A stretch of 64,000 bases of DNA from Hortaea werneckii. Its lineage: Eukaryota > Ascomycota > Dothideomycetes > Mycosphaerellales > Teratosphaeriaceae. The notes under the pieces are model-generated. The model saw only the letters and a program-made list of their open reading frames with translations, had not been told where the DNA came from and did not search any database. The translations under genes were made by a program, and so were the position numbers. Position 1 is the stretch's first letter. Each line of letters opens with the position of its first letter. Location of the stretch: assembly GCA_037044905.1 (NCBI GenBank), contig JBAOKB010000048.1, positions 496,001-560,000 of the forward strand, given 5' to 3'. Shown piece by piece: positions 46,440 through 58,039 of this stretch.

Positions 46440-49415
46440 CTATCGCGAAGGGTACCGCTCTTCATCCAGAAGTGTCTTCTCTTTCCAGCTTTTCAAAACC
46501 CATTCTTCGACCACAATCCTAGGCTGTTTTCTCCAGCCTGCAACTGTGACCCTGATGTCTCGAACTGCATCACTGTCTTGCTGAACAATGACATGCGTAA
46601 GTTGTCTTTCCTCAAGCAAGTCTTCGAACACCGTTGCATCGGCAAATCCTAATAGCCGTTTTGTGTGCTCATCAACGTCACTTGCGCAATAAGCCACCAC
46701 ACCTTGGAACATGCACCCAGGAAGAGAGTCAAGCCCAAGATCGTGGGGCTCCAGCTGCTCCCGCACCTCATCGGCGTCGTACTCCTTCTTCACGCGTACT
46801 GGCATCTCTTTGAAGAGCTGCGGTAGCTCTTCTGGCTCCACGTCTCTGGTGTAACTGTCTCCGAACTCGTCAACGTTGTCATCAAATTTCCCATGGTCTG
46901 AAGACACTGTATAGAATAGGTGTCTCGGCTCAAACGGCAGAAGCAAGCCAGGACGTCCAAGATCAAGCTCTCCTTGCTTTACGCAATCGTATAGCCAGCT
47001 CGGGCGCACGATACTGCGCTCATCACGCTTGATCAGCGAAGCGACTTTGACAAGGTTCCGGTCGGCGACGAGGATAGTGCTTGGATCCTTCTCCGACGCC
47101 ACCACGTTTCCCGCATTCGCTTTGACCAAGGCCTCGATCTCGGCCTTACTCTTCTTCAGTGGTTTCAAAGCCTCGCTCATGATGAAGAAATTTAGACCTT
47201 CGAAGACTTTTGTTGCCGGGCCTGCATATGCAACCTGGGCTTCTTGGCCTTCCTCTTGGCCCTGAATGACCATCTCTCTCTTCCGCTTGCGTGTACTGCG
47301 CTTCTTCCGCGCATCGTCAACCTTGAACTTCTTCTCCTCTTTCTCCCCCTCCGCGCGCGCCTTGAGCTGCACGAACTCGTGTATGCTGAGAGCTTGCTCC
47401 CAGCTTTTGTCCGTCCTCAATTTCTTGAACCTCGGGAACCGCAACGTGAGACCCATTTTGAACTGATCTGTCGGCGCTACACTTGCTGCCTTGACGCTGA
47501 ACACAACCGAGTCCTCCGGCTTGATCCAGACGTCCGGTCTTTCGTGCTGCCGGCTCCCTCCACCAAGCTCAAACCACTCGGTAGGAGGGCGAGCAGGGTC
47601 ATAGTCTATCCACTTTCCTTCGGTGCGGTGGCGAAGCTCGGCATAATCCTGAGCAGCAAACCCACCACCGACTTTGAAGAAGGAATAGCATTTCTGCGGG
47701 TTGGCGCCTTGGCTGATTTGAGTCTGATCGACTCTCAGGCCGCATAAGAAAGAGCTCAGGCGCCCACCGCGGTTACCAGAACCGTAATAACCGCCGATGA
47801 CAATGCAGTCGAGCGCCTCTCCGAACTCTGTCATGTATTCTGGCTTGACTTTGATCCAATCATCGTTGCGCTCGTTGAGACGATACTCGCTGCGAGGATT
47901 CTTGAGAACGAGTCCTTCGGACGACTCGGCGACCACTGTGCGTAGCATAGGCTCGATTTCTGTTGCTTCCTTCGCCTCAGTGAACTTGTGTATCTCAAAG
48001 CGACGATGAACATCCTTGACACTGGCACTTAGGGCCTCACGACGCTTGCGAAGGGTATAGCGGGTGAGATCAACGTCGTTGAGGAACAGGCAGTCGAATA
48101 TGCGAAACAGGGGCCGGTTACCGCCCTGGTATGGGTTGCTCTGCTCAGCCAAAGCGGCGGTCTTCAAAGTGCCGAATGGTACAACACTATCCTCTTTCGG
48201 ATTCCACGTAATCATCTCGCCATCCAGGATAATGTTCCTGACCCCGTCGTTGAATGCCTGAGTTAGGTAGCGAGTGAGCGACGAACGCTCGTCAAACAGA
48301 CTGTTGCCGTAGAGGTAGGTATAGTCTTTCGCCTTGCGGGACCAGAAGCTGAACCTTTTCCCTCCATCCATGCTCTCGTCTTCAATCATGTGTAGCTGCA
48401 TTCTTTCGCCGTCGAGTTTCTCTTCAATCCAAAAACTCGGGTCGTCCTCAGTCCTGCCCATCTTAGACACCATCTGCTCCATACTTCGCATTTGGAACGC
48501 TGCCAATTGCGGCTGAAAACACTGCATCAGCTTTACACCTCTCTCGTCTCCTTCTAATCTGACTCCAGGATCATAAAGCTCCCAGCAGACTCTTCTCAAG
48601 GAGGAACTGATGTTGAAAAGATTCTCAGCATCTGGATGCCAAATGTCGAAGAAAGTCTTCTCCGTCGCTCCGACCTTCATCTGCCGCAAGATCATCCGGA
48701 TGAGCCAGGTCAATTCTTCGGCATTCATGCGCTTGTAGAACTCTTCTATAATCGAGCGCTGGTTTTCTTCCTTCTGTGCTATACTTAGGCGATCAAGAAG
48801 TTCATTGACTTCGGCGATAGTCATATCACCTGGACTAGTGCGCATCGGACGTTTGGATATGACCTCGTGACACCTTCCGGCGAAGTCACCAGCCATCGCC
48901 GAACCAGACTTGACACCAGGGAGCTTCCAATGGAGCAGGTTGTAGCCGTCGTCGGAATTCTTGTCGATTTTCATGACCCTCACCAGAATTTTACCGAGAG
49001 TCATCTCCTTCAGACCGTACATTGCTCGATCTCTGTCCTTTTCCGGAACGATAAGACGGAAGGCAGGGTAGATGTCATTGCCGACCTCCTTTCGCCACCG
49101 GCTGATGAACTTTTCGATGATACTCTTGCGGATCTCGTTCGGTGAGTGTCTTGGACCATGCGGACCCTGCTTCCTGCGGGAAGACGGAGGCCCAGTCGGC
49201 TTTTTCTTGTTGTCGCTGAGCGGATTGAACAGTGTTAGGTATAGGTCATGAAAGGGCAGCGTCTTGGAGTGGTTGTGCGGTCTGTTTGGGTACTTTTCGT
49301 CCAGTTCTTGGTCGGTCATCGCACCATGTCCATACATCATTTGTTCCTCTTCGATGGCTTCGTCGGCAGGACCATCCGTGTGATCCAGCATGGTCGTGTC
49401 ATCTTCGTCGGCCAT
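46440..49415 (-). CDS. LIG4: DNA ligase IV
   Basis: Lig4 seals double-strand breaks in non-homologous end joining in the nucleus, with Lif1/XRCC4 and Nej1. The ATG at 49415 starts MADEDDTTMLDHTDG. The N-terminal DNA-binding domain includes PFHDLYLTLFNPLSDNKK. The adenylation motif I is EEKLDGERMQLHM with catalytic Lys near residue 333, followed by NIILDGEMITWN, PLFRIFDCLFLND, SSEGLVLKNPRSEYR and DDWIKVKPEYM. Two BRCT domains lie near residues 737 and 900 (KVFEGLNFFIMS; GCMFQGVVAYCASD), flanking the Lif1-binding linker. About 991 residues in one uninterrupted exon, as usual for filamentous fungi. It ends 49 bp from the isoorotate decarboxylase stop codon, tail to tail. Confidence 0.95.
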   Translation of the reverse strand: MADEDDTTMLDHTDGPADEAIEEEQMMYGHGAMTDQELDEKYPNRPHNHSKTLPFHDLYLTLFNPLSDNKKKPTGPPSSRRKQGPHGPRHSPNEIRKSIIEKFISRWRKEVGNDIYPAFRLIVPEKDRDRAMYGLKEMTLGKILVRVMKIDKNSDDGYNLLHWKLPGVKSGSAMAGDFAGRCHEVISKRPMRTSPGDMTIAEVNELLDRLSIAQKEENQRSIIEEFYKRMNAEELTWLIRMILRQMKVGATEKTFFDIWHPDAENLFNISSSLRRVCWELYDPGVRLEGDERGVKLMQCFQPQLAAFQMRSMEQMVSKMGRTEDDPSFWIEEKLDGERMQLHMIEDESMDGGKRFSFWSRKAKDYTYLYGNSLFDERSSLTRYLTQAFNDGVRNIILDGEMITWNPKEDSVVPFGTLKTAALAEQSNPYQGGNRPLFRIFDCLFLNDVDLTRYTLRKRREALSASVKDVHRRFEIHKFTEAKEATEIEPMLRTVVAESSEGLVLKNPRSEYRLNERNDDWIKVKPEYMTEFGEALDCIVIGGYYGSGNRGGRLSSFLCGLRVDQTQISQGANPQKCYSFFKVGGGFAAQDYAELRHRTEGKWIDYDPARPPTEWFELGGGSRQHERPDVWIKPEDSVVFSVKAASVAPTDQFKMGLTLRFPRFKKLRTDKSWEQALSIHEFVQLKARAEGEKEEKKFKVDDARKKRSTRKRKREMVIQGQEEGQEAQVAYAGPATKVFEGLNFFIMSEALKPLKKSKAEIEALVKANAGNVVASEKDPSTILVADRNLVKVASLIKRDERSIVRPSWLYDCVKQGELDLGRPGLLLPFEPRHLFYTVSSDHGKFDDNVDEFGDSYTRDVEPEELPQLFKEMPVRVKKEYDADEVREQLEPHDLGLDSLPGCMFQGVVAYCASDVDEHTKRLLGFADATVFEDLLEERQLTHVIVQQDSDAVRDIRVTVAGWRKQPRIVVEEWVLKSWKEKTLLDEERYPSR

Positions 49416-49853
49416 GATTGCGTATGACGCGGTGACGTTGGAGGTGAAGTTGTCAATAGGCCCCTGACACTCTGCTGTGATACAGCGCTTCACCCAAGAA
49501 GTTGTAACGACAATGACCTACCTCCATTCGTGACTACAAAGTGGCCGTTTCGCCTGATGTGTTGACAGCGTGAAAGGTGAGGTGAATGGCCAGCGAGCCG
49601 CAGCCAAGGCAGCAGCCCCTAGCGTCAGGGTTAGCAACCCTTGGTGATAGTCTCATACGACCTGGCAACAGCCTGAGACGGAGTTGAGCACTGCCATCAT
49701 CCATGCTTACATGTACTCCACCTGCTGAGACTGCACAGGCCGACCGCCGCGTCTTCCCTGCGTACGTATCCATGGTCTCCCCTTGACGCTCTCGATGACT
49801 GCCAAAGTCCTCCGAGCGGCTCCGTTGTCGCACACGTCTCGAATGCTTTGCTC
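49416..49853. promoter_or_regulatory. Shared upstream region of LIG4 and IRS4
   Basis: 438 bp between divergent starts. No TATA box is evident. Confidence 0.4.
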
Positions 49854-51743
49854 ATGCCTGCTGGGCAGCGAGGGACAGACTCGCGAGCAGGATCCGTCAG
49901 TTCCGTAGCGACCAATGACTCGCAGACGCGCAATGCCGCTCTGCTCGGCGCTGCAAAGGCCTTTGGAGGCGGAGGCGGAGGAGTAGTAAAATCGAAGCCG
50001 AAGCCGAGCAATGCCGGCGACTGGAAGGCCGGATTTGATGGAGCTCCGCAGAATGGAGCACTGGCAGCAGCAAGAGGGACCAGGGTTCCTGCGCCGGAAC
50101 ATGGCGGATACAAGAGAGCAACACATCTGCCTCCTCCCATCCACAGGGGAAGCAGCGATATGGACGTACGAGCTGCAGCGGCGCGGGCACAGGTTGAATC
50201 GGGGAGGCATCGTCTCGCAGTGCCTCAGCAGCTGCAGCCACAGCCACAGCAACAGCGGCCACAACAAGCCGATAGATCACGCTTGCCGTCTTTCTATGCC
50301 GCACAGCTCGCTGCTGCTCGTTCCCCAGAACCTGTTGGAATTCATGGCTCTGTGACTGGTCCCGCTGCGCCGAGAGATGCAGTCAAGAGACCACCGGTGG
50401 CACCCAAGCCGAGACGCCTATCCGGAGGTGATACGTTGAGGGCAGACGACTCGCCCATACCACCAACCGACTCCCTGGTCAAATTGTTCGAACGAAAAGC
50501 TAGCGGAAGCGAGAATCCGAAGAGACCCGCACCTATTGCCATCAGACCGAGTTCAGATCTAGTCATCAGAAGTCCGAAGCCAACTAGAATGTCCGATGCT
50601 GGCATCAGCTCTGTCTTTCAAATGGAGATGGACACACCTAAGGCTTCCCGGGCCAATGCAAACCGCCGGAGGATGCCTCAGCATGACAGACCCCTGTCGG
50701 ATGATGAAAGTTATGTCTCCATATCCGAGGACACGGCAGAAGGTTCACCATTGAAAATGAAGCGGACAAGGTCAAGCTCAGCGTCCCGGAGTCAGGAAGA
50801 GGGTCATCGTGAGACGGCAAGGCCTTACACTTCGTACGAGCCAGCTCCCCATCGCTCATCTCGAGTATCACCACGTACTCGAGGCAAGCCTGTCGACATC
50901 CCACAACCATCTGGTCGCTCTGCAGCCTCGCCACCTATGTCTTTTGTCCATTCTGCCCAGTCCTCCAGCCAATCGCTCACAGCTCAGTGGCATCGAATGA
51001 ATCCTCAACGAAGGACGCCACTGCAAAGCGACGATATTGCCAATGCCATCGTGGCTTCCTCCCTTGCCTCCTCTCGAGCGCCATCCCCGCGTAAATCGAA
51101 CAGATTGGAGCCTCCGCCGGTGCCAAGTAGACGGCGCCATCACACACTCAGCTTCGCCCGTTCGCCTAGTCCAGCGAGGCAAGGCATGAGGATGACTCTA
51201 CGGAAGCATGACTCTTCTGACACAGGCGAAGAAGACTCTCTACACCCTTATTCGAAGCACCGAAAGAAGCGTCATCTGCGGAAGCATCCTAATAAGCATC
51301 ATGAAGGTGACCGGAAACGCTGGCGGGACGCCGTCACCGAACGCGAGCGTAAAAGATACGAAGGCGTGTGGGCGGCTAACAAGGGCATACTCTGTACGTT
51401 ATGTTTAGACGAAGAGGAACGCCTGAAAGATATAGGGTCGTTTCATGACAACCACGAGGAGCAACAACAAGCGCGAGAAAGCGCTTTCTTAGAGATGGAT
51501 CAGGAGGTTTCCAGTCTCGTCGTGCGGGATATTTGGTCTCGTTCTCGTCTACCTGCGTCGGAGTTGGAAATGGTCTGGGAACTTGTCGATAATACTGGCG
51601 TCGGTCGATTAAGTAAGGAGGAGTTTGTCGTCGGCATGTGGCTTGTCGATCAGCGTTTAAAGGGCCGCAAGCTACCCGTTAGGGTCTCTCCTACCGTTTG
51701 GGCGAGCGTGAGAAGCTTGCAGGGGATTAAGATTCGGAAGTAA
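49854..51743 (+). CDS. IRS4: EH-domain protein, Irs4/Tax4 type
   Basis: Irs4/Tax4 proteins regulate phosphatidylinositol 4,5-bisphosphate turnover and cell wall integrity signalling in yeast. The chosen ATG at 49854 starts MPAGQRGTDSRAGSVSSVAT; upstream codons in frame lack an ATG. Most of the protein is Ser/Pro/Arg-rich and disordered, with a QQLQPQPQQQRPQQ tract and polyproline stretches (KRPPVAPKPRRLSGG). Near the C-terminus, KRYEGVWAANKGIL leads to the EH domain (VSSLVVRDIWSRSRLP, LVDNTGVGRLSKEEFVVGMW). A basic end (WASVRSLQGIKIRK) follows. The frame is intact, about 630 residues, no introns. Confidence 0.85.
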   Translation: MPAGQRGTDSRAGSVSSVATNDSQTRNAALLGAAKAFGGGGGGVVKSKPKPSNAGDWKAGFDGAPQNGALAAARGTRVPAPEHGGYKRATHLPPPIHRGSSDMDVRAAAARAQVESGRHRLAVPQQLQPQPQQQRPQQADRSRLPSFYAAQLAAARSPEPVGIHGSVTGPAAPRDAVKRPPVAPKPRRLSGGDTLRADDSPIPPTDSLVKLFERKASGSENPKRPAPIAIRPSSDLVIRSPKPTRMSDAGISSVFQMEMDTPKASRANANRRRMPQHDRPLSDDESYVSISEDTAEGSPLKMKRTRSSSASRSQEEGHRETARPYTSYEPAPHRSSRVSPRTRGKPVDIPQPSGRSAASPPMSFVHSAQSSSQSLTAQWHRMNPQRRTPLQSDDIANAIVASSLASSRAPSPRKSNRLEPPPVPSRRRHHTLSFARSPSPARQGMRMTLRKHDSSDTGEEDSLHPYSKHRKKRHLRKHPNKHHEGDRKRWRDAVTERERKRYEGVWAANKGILCTLCLDEEERLKDIGSFHDNHEEQQQARESAFLEMDQEVSSLVVRDIWSRSRLPASELEMVWELVDNTGVGRLSKEEFVVGMWLVDQRLKGRKLPVRVSPTVWASVRSLQGIKIRK

Positions 51744-51978
51744 TGTTCTAGAAGGACTTGCGCCTTAGCGTGGAGTAATGTCAGACGGGCTGGAGAAGTT
51801 GTAGAAAGTAGAAGGAAAATGGGCGCTGGCGGCTGCCAAGGATTGACAGTGTAGCAATACATTTCTATGGCGTTTGAGGGCGTTCACACGAGCGCGGAAA
51901 TACCCTGGCGGGAATTCAATGTATTAAAATAGAGTCCACTGCATGATCGCGCTCCAACCTATAGCTATCAACCGAGCT

Positions 51979-53197
51979 TTAGTCTTTTTTCGCACTCATC
52001 TCAAGGTCTGGATAGTCCGGTTGCTTCCTTGCTTTACTATAGACTTCCCGAATAAAATTGTTCTGGCTCCAAAAGGGCCCAGAGAAGTCCATATCGTACC
52101 AGTAATTCACCGCGCACACGAACCCTTCCTCCCCAGCGGTCTGGGAGACTTTATGATACCACATAGCGGGCAGATAGAGCATATCGCCCTCGTTGAGAGT
52201 GACGCGCAGCGGCTTGGCGAGGTGAGAGTACGGCGTTGCTTTTTCGCCTGGCAAATCCGGGTCCCAGATCGCCACTGGCACCGCATCTTCCCCCTCCCCT
52301 TCTTCCACTTTCACCTCTAACCTCTCTTCTCCATCCTCTCCCGCCGAAGACCCAGGGACATACCTCCCCCGCGCAAGCGGTGTCTCATTGACACACGGCA
52401 TCTCGACGGGCGGCAGTAGCACGAAATGCTTCTGCCCTCTGATCTGGACGTAGATGTTTTCGTAATTGTCCTTGTGAAGAGAGGTGACGGAGCGATCGTT
52501 GCCGACCCAGAGATTCACGGCATCGGCGTTCTGCTGCAGCGCGATGCGGGCCCAGGGGATGTCCTTGGGGACGTCACCGTACAGGTTGGAATATTCGTTT
52601 CGGAGGTTGTCGTTCTCTGATTTTCGAATGCGGAATTTAGCAAAACTGCTCGAGAAAGTTTTTTTTTTTTTCTTTTCGGTTTCTCACCCAGTCGAAAGGA
52701 GAGAGTGTGAAGTGACGTACGTGTCTGAGCATACTTGACATTCGCCGTATCCTCTTTCCCCTTTGAAGAACTTTTCTGCACATAAGTGAGGAAGTCCGGG
52801 AATTCCTCGTTCCTTTCATAAGGCTCGACAAAGACTAGCCTTCCATCTTCCAGACTGACTACAGCATCTGCGTTTCTTTTTTTCCATCATTCGAAATTAT
52901 TAGATCTGTTCAGATAAAATTTTAGGCTCAAACTGTGCAATGGACTTACACCTACCCAAATGGCGTAATGGCAACCTTTACCTCTTCGACTTCCATCCTT
53001 TCCTTCAGATACTGTGCGTCCCATTCATTGTAAGCTTTCCATTCTGTAGCCGCTTGCCGAACTACGAAGGGTCGATTGCGCGCTACATAGCGCATGAAAT
53101 CCAAAGGGGAGGGTTCTTCGTCCAAGTCGTCGACGATGGAAGCGTTCAAGTCATGATAGGTGTTGATTAGGTCCGACATCACATTGTCGCCGGCCAT
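51979..53197 (-). CDS. JmjC-domain (cupin) hydroxylase, JMJD7-like
   Basis: JMJD7-type enzymes are Fe(II)/2-oxoglutarate lysyl hydroxylases. The ATG at 53197 starts MAGDNVMSDLINTYHDLNAS, then RPFVVRQAATEWKAYNEWD. Three exons: the first ends near TPFG (52967), the second (VVSLEDGRLVFVEPYERNEE) starts just after AACGCAG, and the third starts after AAATCAG (NEYSNLYGDVPKDIPWARI). The metal motif is HxD in SVTSLHKDNYENIY, with the distal part YLPAMWYHKVSQ and the family end AVNYWYDMDF. The first exon-exon join needs one extra base at a GGG run, consistent with other indels here. The 2-oxoglutarate-binding Lys region QIRGQKHFVLLPP is present. Confidence 0.86.
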
Positions 53198-53852
53198 GTT
53201 GAAAGAGAAGTCAGGCTGTCAGAAAGGATTTAAAACTGCGAAGTATTTCTTTTCCTAGCGTTGATCATGCGGTTTTCATCAAAGAGGTGAAGTTCAAACT
53301 TCCGGGCTAGGATCTTGTTTCCAGCCAGCACAGGCCAAGAAAGCATCAGACTTGCACTTCAAAATATAGTACGTAGATGCACGCAAATCAAAAGTGTATG
53401 TCGCCTTGCCATCCAGATATTTCGATATAATAATGCCAGTCTGAGATGATATAAAAGAGAAGATACCTATCCCCATCTCATAGTTGGCACGTCCGTAAGA
53501 GGCCTGTTTGCACTTAGATTGTCGGACTACACACCTGTCTACTAAACAAAAGTGCAGCAAAGTCTCACCGGCTGGGTCGTGCTAAGATATTATGCAACGC
53601 ATCAAAAATGGCTATATGATCATCGCTGCAATACTGAGAATTCTCACAGGCAAGTGAAAATCCACGAACTCAAGAGACGAGAGACAGCAATCAATATGGA
53701 CGAACGCTTTGATCGCCGGGCATCCATTCCCGCAGAACACAACCTTCACGGATTACGGACATGCATTCAACAATCAACGTATCGGTAGAACGACAATATT
53801 TCCCCGATCCTGACTTTTCTAGTCCTCCTTCCTACACGCATCCCATCACAAC
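53198..53852. other. Intergenic, 655 bp
   Basis: 5' flank of the JMJD7-like gene and 3' flank of the SprT-like gene. No supported gene. Confidence 0.5.
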
Positions 53853-55881
53853 TCAAATACCCTGAAAAGCCCTTCGCCGCTGACCATGCAGGAACCCGGA
53901 CTGAACGGGCGCCGGTAAGGACAAAGGCACTTGCGACTGCGCAGCAGATGAGCCCAATAGACGCGGTAGAGGTTGTCCCGCAGCACCACTCGCCGGTACC
54001 GGCAGACTCAAAGGTTGCCCGCCGGCGCCACCACTGCCAAACTGTTGCCACCAATCGCTCGGAAGTTGCTGGCCCGCGTCAATCGCAAGCCGTCGTTGCG
54101 ACAGATCGGTAATTGTCGCCGTGAGATCCGGCCTCGTGGCCGTCGTCAATGGTGGGAGTAGACGTCCCCCCATCGTCGTCGTCGTTGCGGAAGGGACAGG
54201 GATCCCTTCTTCCTGATCCGGCTCGCGGGTCAGCAACGCGGCGACGGTGCGGCAGTCGTCGCGGAAAGCCGCGTTGCGGTGAAACAGGTCCTTGAAGTCG
54301 TCGGCGAAGTACTGCAGGATCTTCTCGTAGTTGCTATAGCCCTTGGAGTAGTACGCGTACCCCGCCCAGGTGAGGGTGATCTAGGGGATCGGTGTCGTGC
54401 TCGCAGCGCTGCAGGAAGCCGCGGGCCCAGCGGTGCAGTTCGGCGTGTACGGGTCCGCTGTCGCTGTTGTCGTTGTAGAGGGATTGCAGGGTCCGGATCG
54501 GGTCGTCGGTCGTGTAGGGGATGCGCCAGAGTTGGCTGAGCACGTGTGCCATTAGCTCTTCGAACTTCATCGCTTCGGCTACTTTGAACAGGTCGAGATG
54601 GACGTTCACGCCAGACTCGAGGTCGACGGGATTGCGCTGGTAGACGGCGAGGATTGGAGCCATGCGCACGCTGGTTTGGGGCTCGTCGTCGGGCACGACT
54701 AGCTTTGATTGATCTCTTTGGGTGGAGCCGCAGGTGAAGAAGTTGTAGAGTTGGCAGAAGACCTTCTCATCGCATTCCGGGACCTTGAGCTCCATCTTCT
54801 CATTCTTCTCAAGCGGTCTGTTGAGGCTCTCGAAGGTCATCGCCTTCTCCCGCGGAACCATGACTCTCTTCTCGTTCCAGATCAGCTCGGCGTAAGTGGA
54901 AGACGGAGGGCCTTTGAGTCGATCAACCGCATTGAAGTTCGAATCTCCATCAATGTCGTATATCTGGTCGCCCTTACTGTCCATGCTTAGCTCGATGGCG
55001 AGTGAGTATGTCTCTACTTGCCAGTTCTGCATTTGCGCTGGTCGAACGTAACGATTATCGTGACCGCAGTGAGATTGCCCGTCTGCGATAGAGAGCCCGG
55101 CGCCCGCTGCCCTTGGATTTATGGCAATGAACTTGTTTTTGCGCCGGTCGAGATTCGATCCTGTGCGATTAGCAGCATAAAAGATCAAGTCGAGCTCGCC
55201 AGCCCGGCAGCGCATTGTTATGTCTCTAATTGTCAGGAGCAGCACTCCGAAATGCAACCCGTCCATCAGACGGCCATCAGGCTCTGCACCCTTGGGTTGG
55301 GCGCCACAAGTAATAAGGAAGTATGCATGAATCATCTGGTGAATGAGAACGTCCAGCAAGTCGTCCATACTGCCATCGCCATCTTCAAAGGGGAGCTTAT
55401 TGAGCTCAATAAAGACGCGAGGGATGCCCTTGACAACACCAGGGGCGCTCGTAATACCAGGCGACGAGCTCGGCAAAATCTTCCATTTCAAGTAAACCAT
55501 GCCATTCAACTTGTGGCCGAACAGCGTTTTATCTAGCAAGTCGAATGCTATGAGCGGTGTCTCTTCGTCAACATCTTCGATCTCTCTCAGGTGATTGATT
55601 GCGTCGACCACGCCTGTCTGGTTCCCTGTGAGATGTCGATAACACCATGCCGTCGCGTAGTCGAGGGTCCAGCCCAGGTCACCTGCGTGCGAAAGCCCCT
55701 TGTCTCGCAGCACGGCAAGTTTCCTCTCGCTCGCTGGTAGGCTCGCATAGTATTGTTGTTTTCGCCGATTGTTGGCATAAAGTTGGCGAGGGTTGTAGAA
55801 ATTAGGGAAGTAGATGTCTCTGTTGCGGTTTGGAGTCGGGAAGGTATTGGTAGAGTAAGACCATGGTGTATATCCAGCCAT
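53853..55881 (-). CDS. SprT-like fungal protein with a degenerate HExxH motif
   Basis: SprT-like domains are zinc metalloprotease folds, as in Spartan, which removes DNA-protein crosslinks. The ATG at 55881 starts MAGYTPWSYSTNTFPTPN. The core has KTLFGHKLNGMVYLKW and LDVLIHQMIHAYFLITCGAQ, followed by DGLHFGVLLLTIRDI. The metal motif reads HQMIH (His181, Gln182, His185), so the catalytic Glu of HExxH is replaced by Gln. A long C-terminal part of unknown function follows (AELIWNEKRVMVPREKAMTF, then VFCQLYNFFTCGS). Near 54382 one base is extra, after DTDP. The sequence resumes as ITLTWAGYAYYSKGYSNYEK and ends in a Pro/Gly/Gln-rich tail at 53853. Upstream in-frame codons (MSQHISRVKRVG) have no ATG. 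Confidence 0.72.
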
Positions 55882-57083
55882 GCCCACTCGTTTGACGCGA
55901 CTGATATGCTGAGACAATGACGCCTGACGCTGGTGTGCGTGGTGAAAGAACGATGTAATGTCTGCTTTTGACTCTCAGTTGCTGCCTCGGTTCACACCAG
56001 AAGGCTGTAATATGCATTTTCGACATGTGCGCACTGGTGGAGTTTGTATTCCCCCCAGTGTGCAGAGGTACGGAGAAGCAATCGGATCCTTCAAGCTGGC
56101 GAATGGTCTGTTCCATGTTGTAGCAAGCAAGATGGAATCATCAGCACCGCATGCTCATGATGAGCTTTGAGCTTTGCATCATTCTATAGGGTCAAGTCTG
56201 ATGCTGCGAGCGTCGCACCGATGAGCACAATCGCCCGACAATCCCGCTTCACCGAGATCTTTGGGGCTCATCAGTCTAGGCGCCGAGAAAAATGAGTGGT
56301 CGCTGTGCATTTTGTTAAGATGACCGCCTCCTTCCATTGCGGGAGAGTCCGAAGTCCACCGAGAGGAGTCGTCCCAAACCTCAGACGTTTCTCAGGTTGC
56401 TGAACACACTCCGATAACGGGATCGATTAAAAGCCAGATATAAAGACCCTACATAGTAGTGATCAAAGTAGCCACCTGCACCACCACGCATTTCACGAAA
56501 GGGGGGACACACACCTCCCACGTTTCCGCACAGACCATTCTTCAGACTCGAATATCCAGAACTGCTGTGCAACTACGACCACCGACAGAGTGGTGCTTAG
56601 CAAACAAATCTACCGCGCTCTCGCAACTTGCCGTAAAAAAGGCAGGCGCAGGCTATCTGCAGATCAAACCTGAAGAACGTCCGGAGCCAGTCCCGGGGAC
56701 TGTAGGGAAAGCTGTTGTCTCCGCGCAATGTCAGTAGGATAGCATCCGCGCGATCTGCAAGGTATCTCCCAACGTAGCAGAAGATCGAAGGGCCACAGCG
56801 GCGGGGAGACGCAGGATTGGGTGATTGTGTGGACCTGAGCAAGAAAAAAAAAAAGAATCAATATGTCGTTTCATTGGAATATACAAGATACAGACCAGCC
56901 CATCCGCCATTCACTCCTCCCTTTTCCTGCAGAACTCGTCATACTTTGAAGCAAACCTCTTCAGGCTGCAACAATATTTGTCTCTTTTCCTCGTTCGGCG
57001 TTCACTTTGCCATTCGACCATTGGGTAGAAGTGGCATCCACACCTTCACCTTGCCCCCCACCTTCCATTTCCTTGGCGATCAT
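55882..57083. other. Intergenic, 1.2 kb, no supported gene
   Basis: Between the 5' end of the SprT-like gene and the 3' end of the Mpv17 gene. An A-run of about ten lies near 56846. Open frames here look random. Confidence 0.5.
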
Positions 57084-58039
57084 CTAGTACCCCGGTCTCC
57101 CACCATACTCGCTGCGGCCGTACTCACTTCTCCCATCGCCTCTGCCCTCCGAGTACTTCCTCCTGAGGGCCTGCAGCCGCTTCTTCTTCGTGTGCGCGTT
57201 AATGTACGTCCCGATCACGAAGCCGATGAAGTTGAAGAACGGCACCCAGGTCTCCTGCGGCAGGAACGCCTGGGCGAAGGCCAGGGCAATGGGCGATGTG
57301 ATCCAGCTGACCTTCATGACCGGCATGAACCCGGCTCGGACCGTCGCGCGGATCTGGTGGAAGGTACGCGCGCCGGCGATGATGGCCATGCTGAAGAGGT
57401 AGACGGCGTTTTGGATAGGTGCGACCTGTGTGGATTACGAATCAGCTTGCTGTGCTTTTCCCTCCATCGATGTTCGGGGCACGTCACGTACGATCAGGTT
57501 AGATACGATGATCTGCATGATCTTGGCCTTCAGGCTCGTCCTCCCAGCGAATACCCGCTGGAGGAGCGAGATCATGACGTGGCCGAGAGGTGCACTGATA
57601 AATGCGCCGTAGACTGCCATTTTGGGCACGCGGCTCGTGAAGTAGTGGCCGTGCTTGTTGCGGTCCTTTGCAATCCACGATGCAAGGAACTCTTGTAGCG
57701 CTGCAAGTGACCCGGATGTGATCATCTTGGTGCGGAGCGGGTCTTCCTGGAGCTTCTTGAGGTACCACTGTGATCCCGCGTTAGTACTATCTTCCTGCCA
57801 TTCCTGCGCGCATGCTGCTGTCGTACCGCCAGGTAGCCATTGGGTCCAGCGCCCTTGGTCAGGGCATCACCGACTTCATGCATGAACCCCTCCTTGTGCT
57901 GCTGCTGCTGTGGCTGTGGTGCCTGCGACGGCGGCGGTGGAGGTGGACCTCCGCGAGGCTGTCCTTGCGAACGTCCAGCCTGGCTCGCTGCGTCACCGCC
58001 GTAGCGGACATCCTCTCTCCGCTCGAACTTGACCGACAT
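57084..58039 (-). CDS. Mpv17/PMP22-family membrane protein
   Basis: Members are four-helix membrane proteins of the peroxisomal or inner mitochondrial membrane with channel-like roles. Exon 1 (58039..57827) starts MSVKFERREDVRYGGD and has a polyproline and Gln stretch (GGPPPPPPSQ, QPQQQQH). Exon 2 (57767..57492) starts WYLKKLQEDPLRTKMITSGS, typical of the family, and includes RVPKMAVYGAFISAPLGHVM. Exon 3 (57425..57084) has VAPIQNAVYLFSMAIIAGAR, MPVMKVSWITSPIALAFAQ and WVPFFNFIGFVIGTYIN, then a basic Tyr/Gly/Arg tail. Both introns have GTAC donors and CACAG acceptors and keep phase 0. No frame break. Confidence 0.88.

Noticed and set aside
56817..57698. Plus-strand 293-codon frame over the Mpv17 gene
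   Set aside because: Antisense to three well-spliced Mpv17 exons; no domain.
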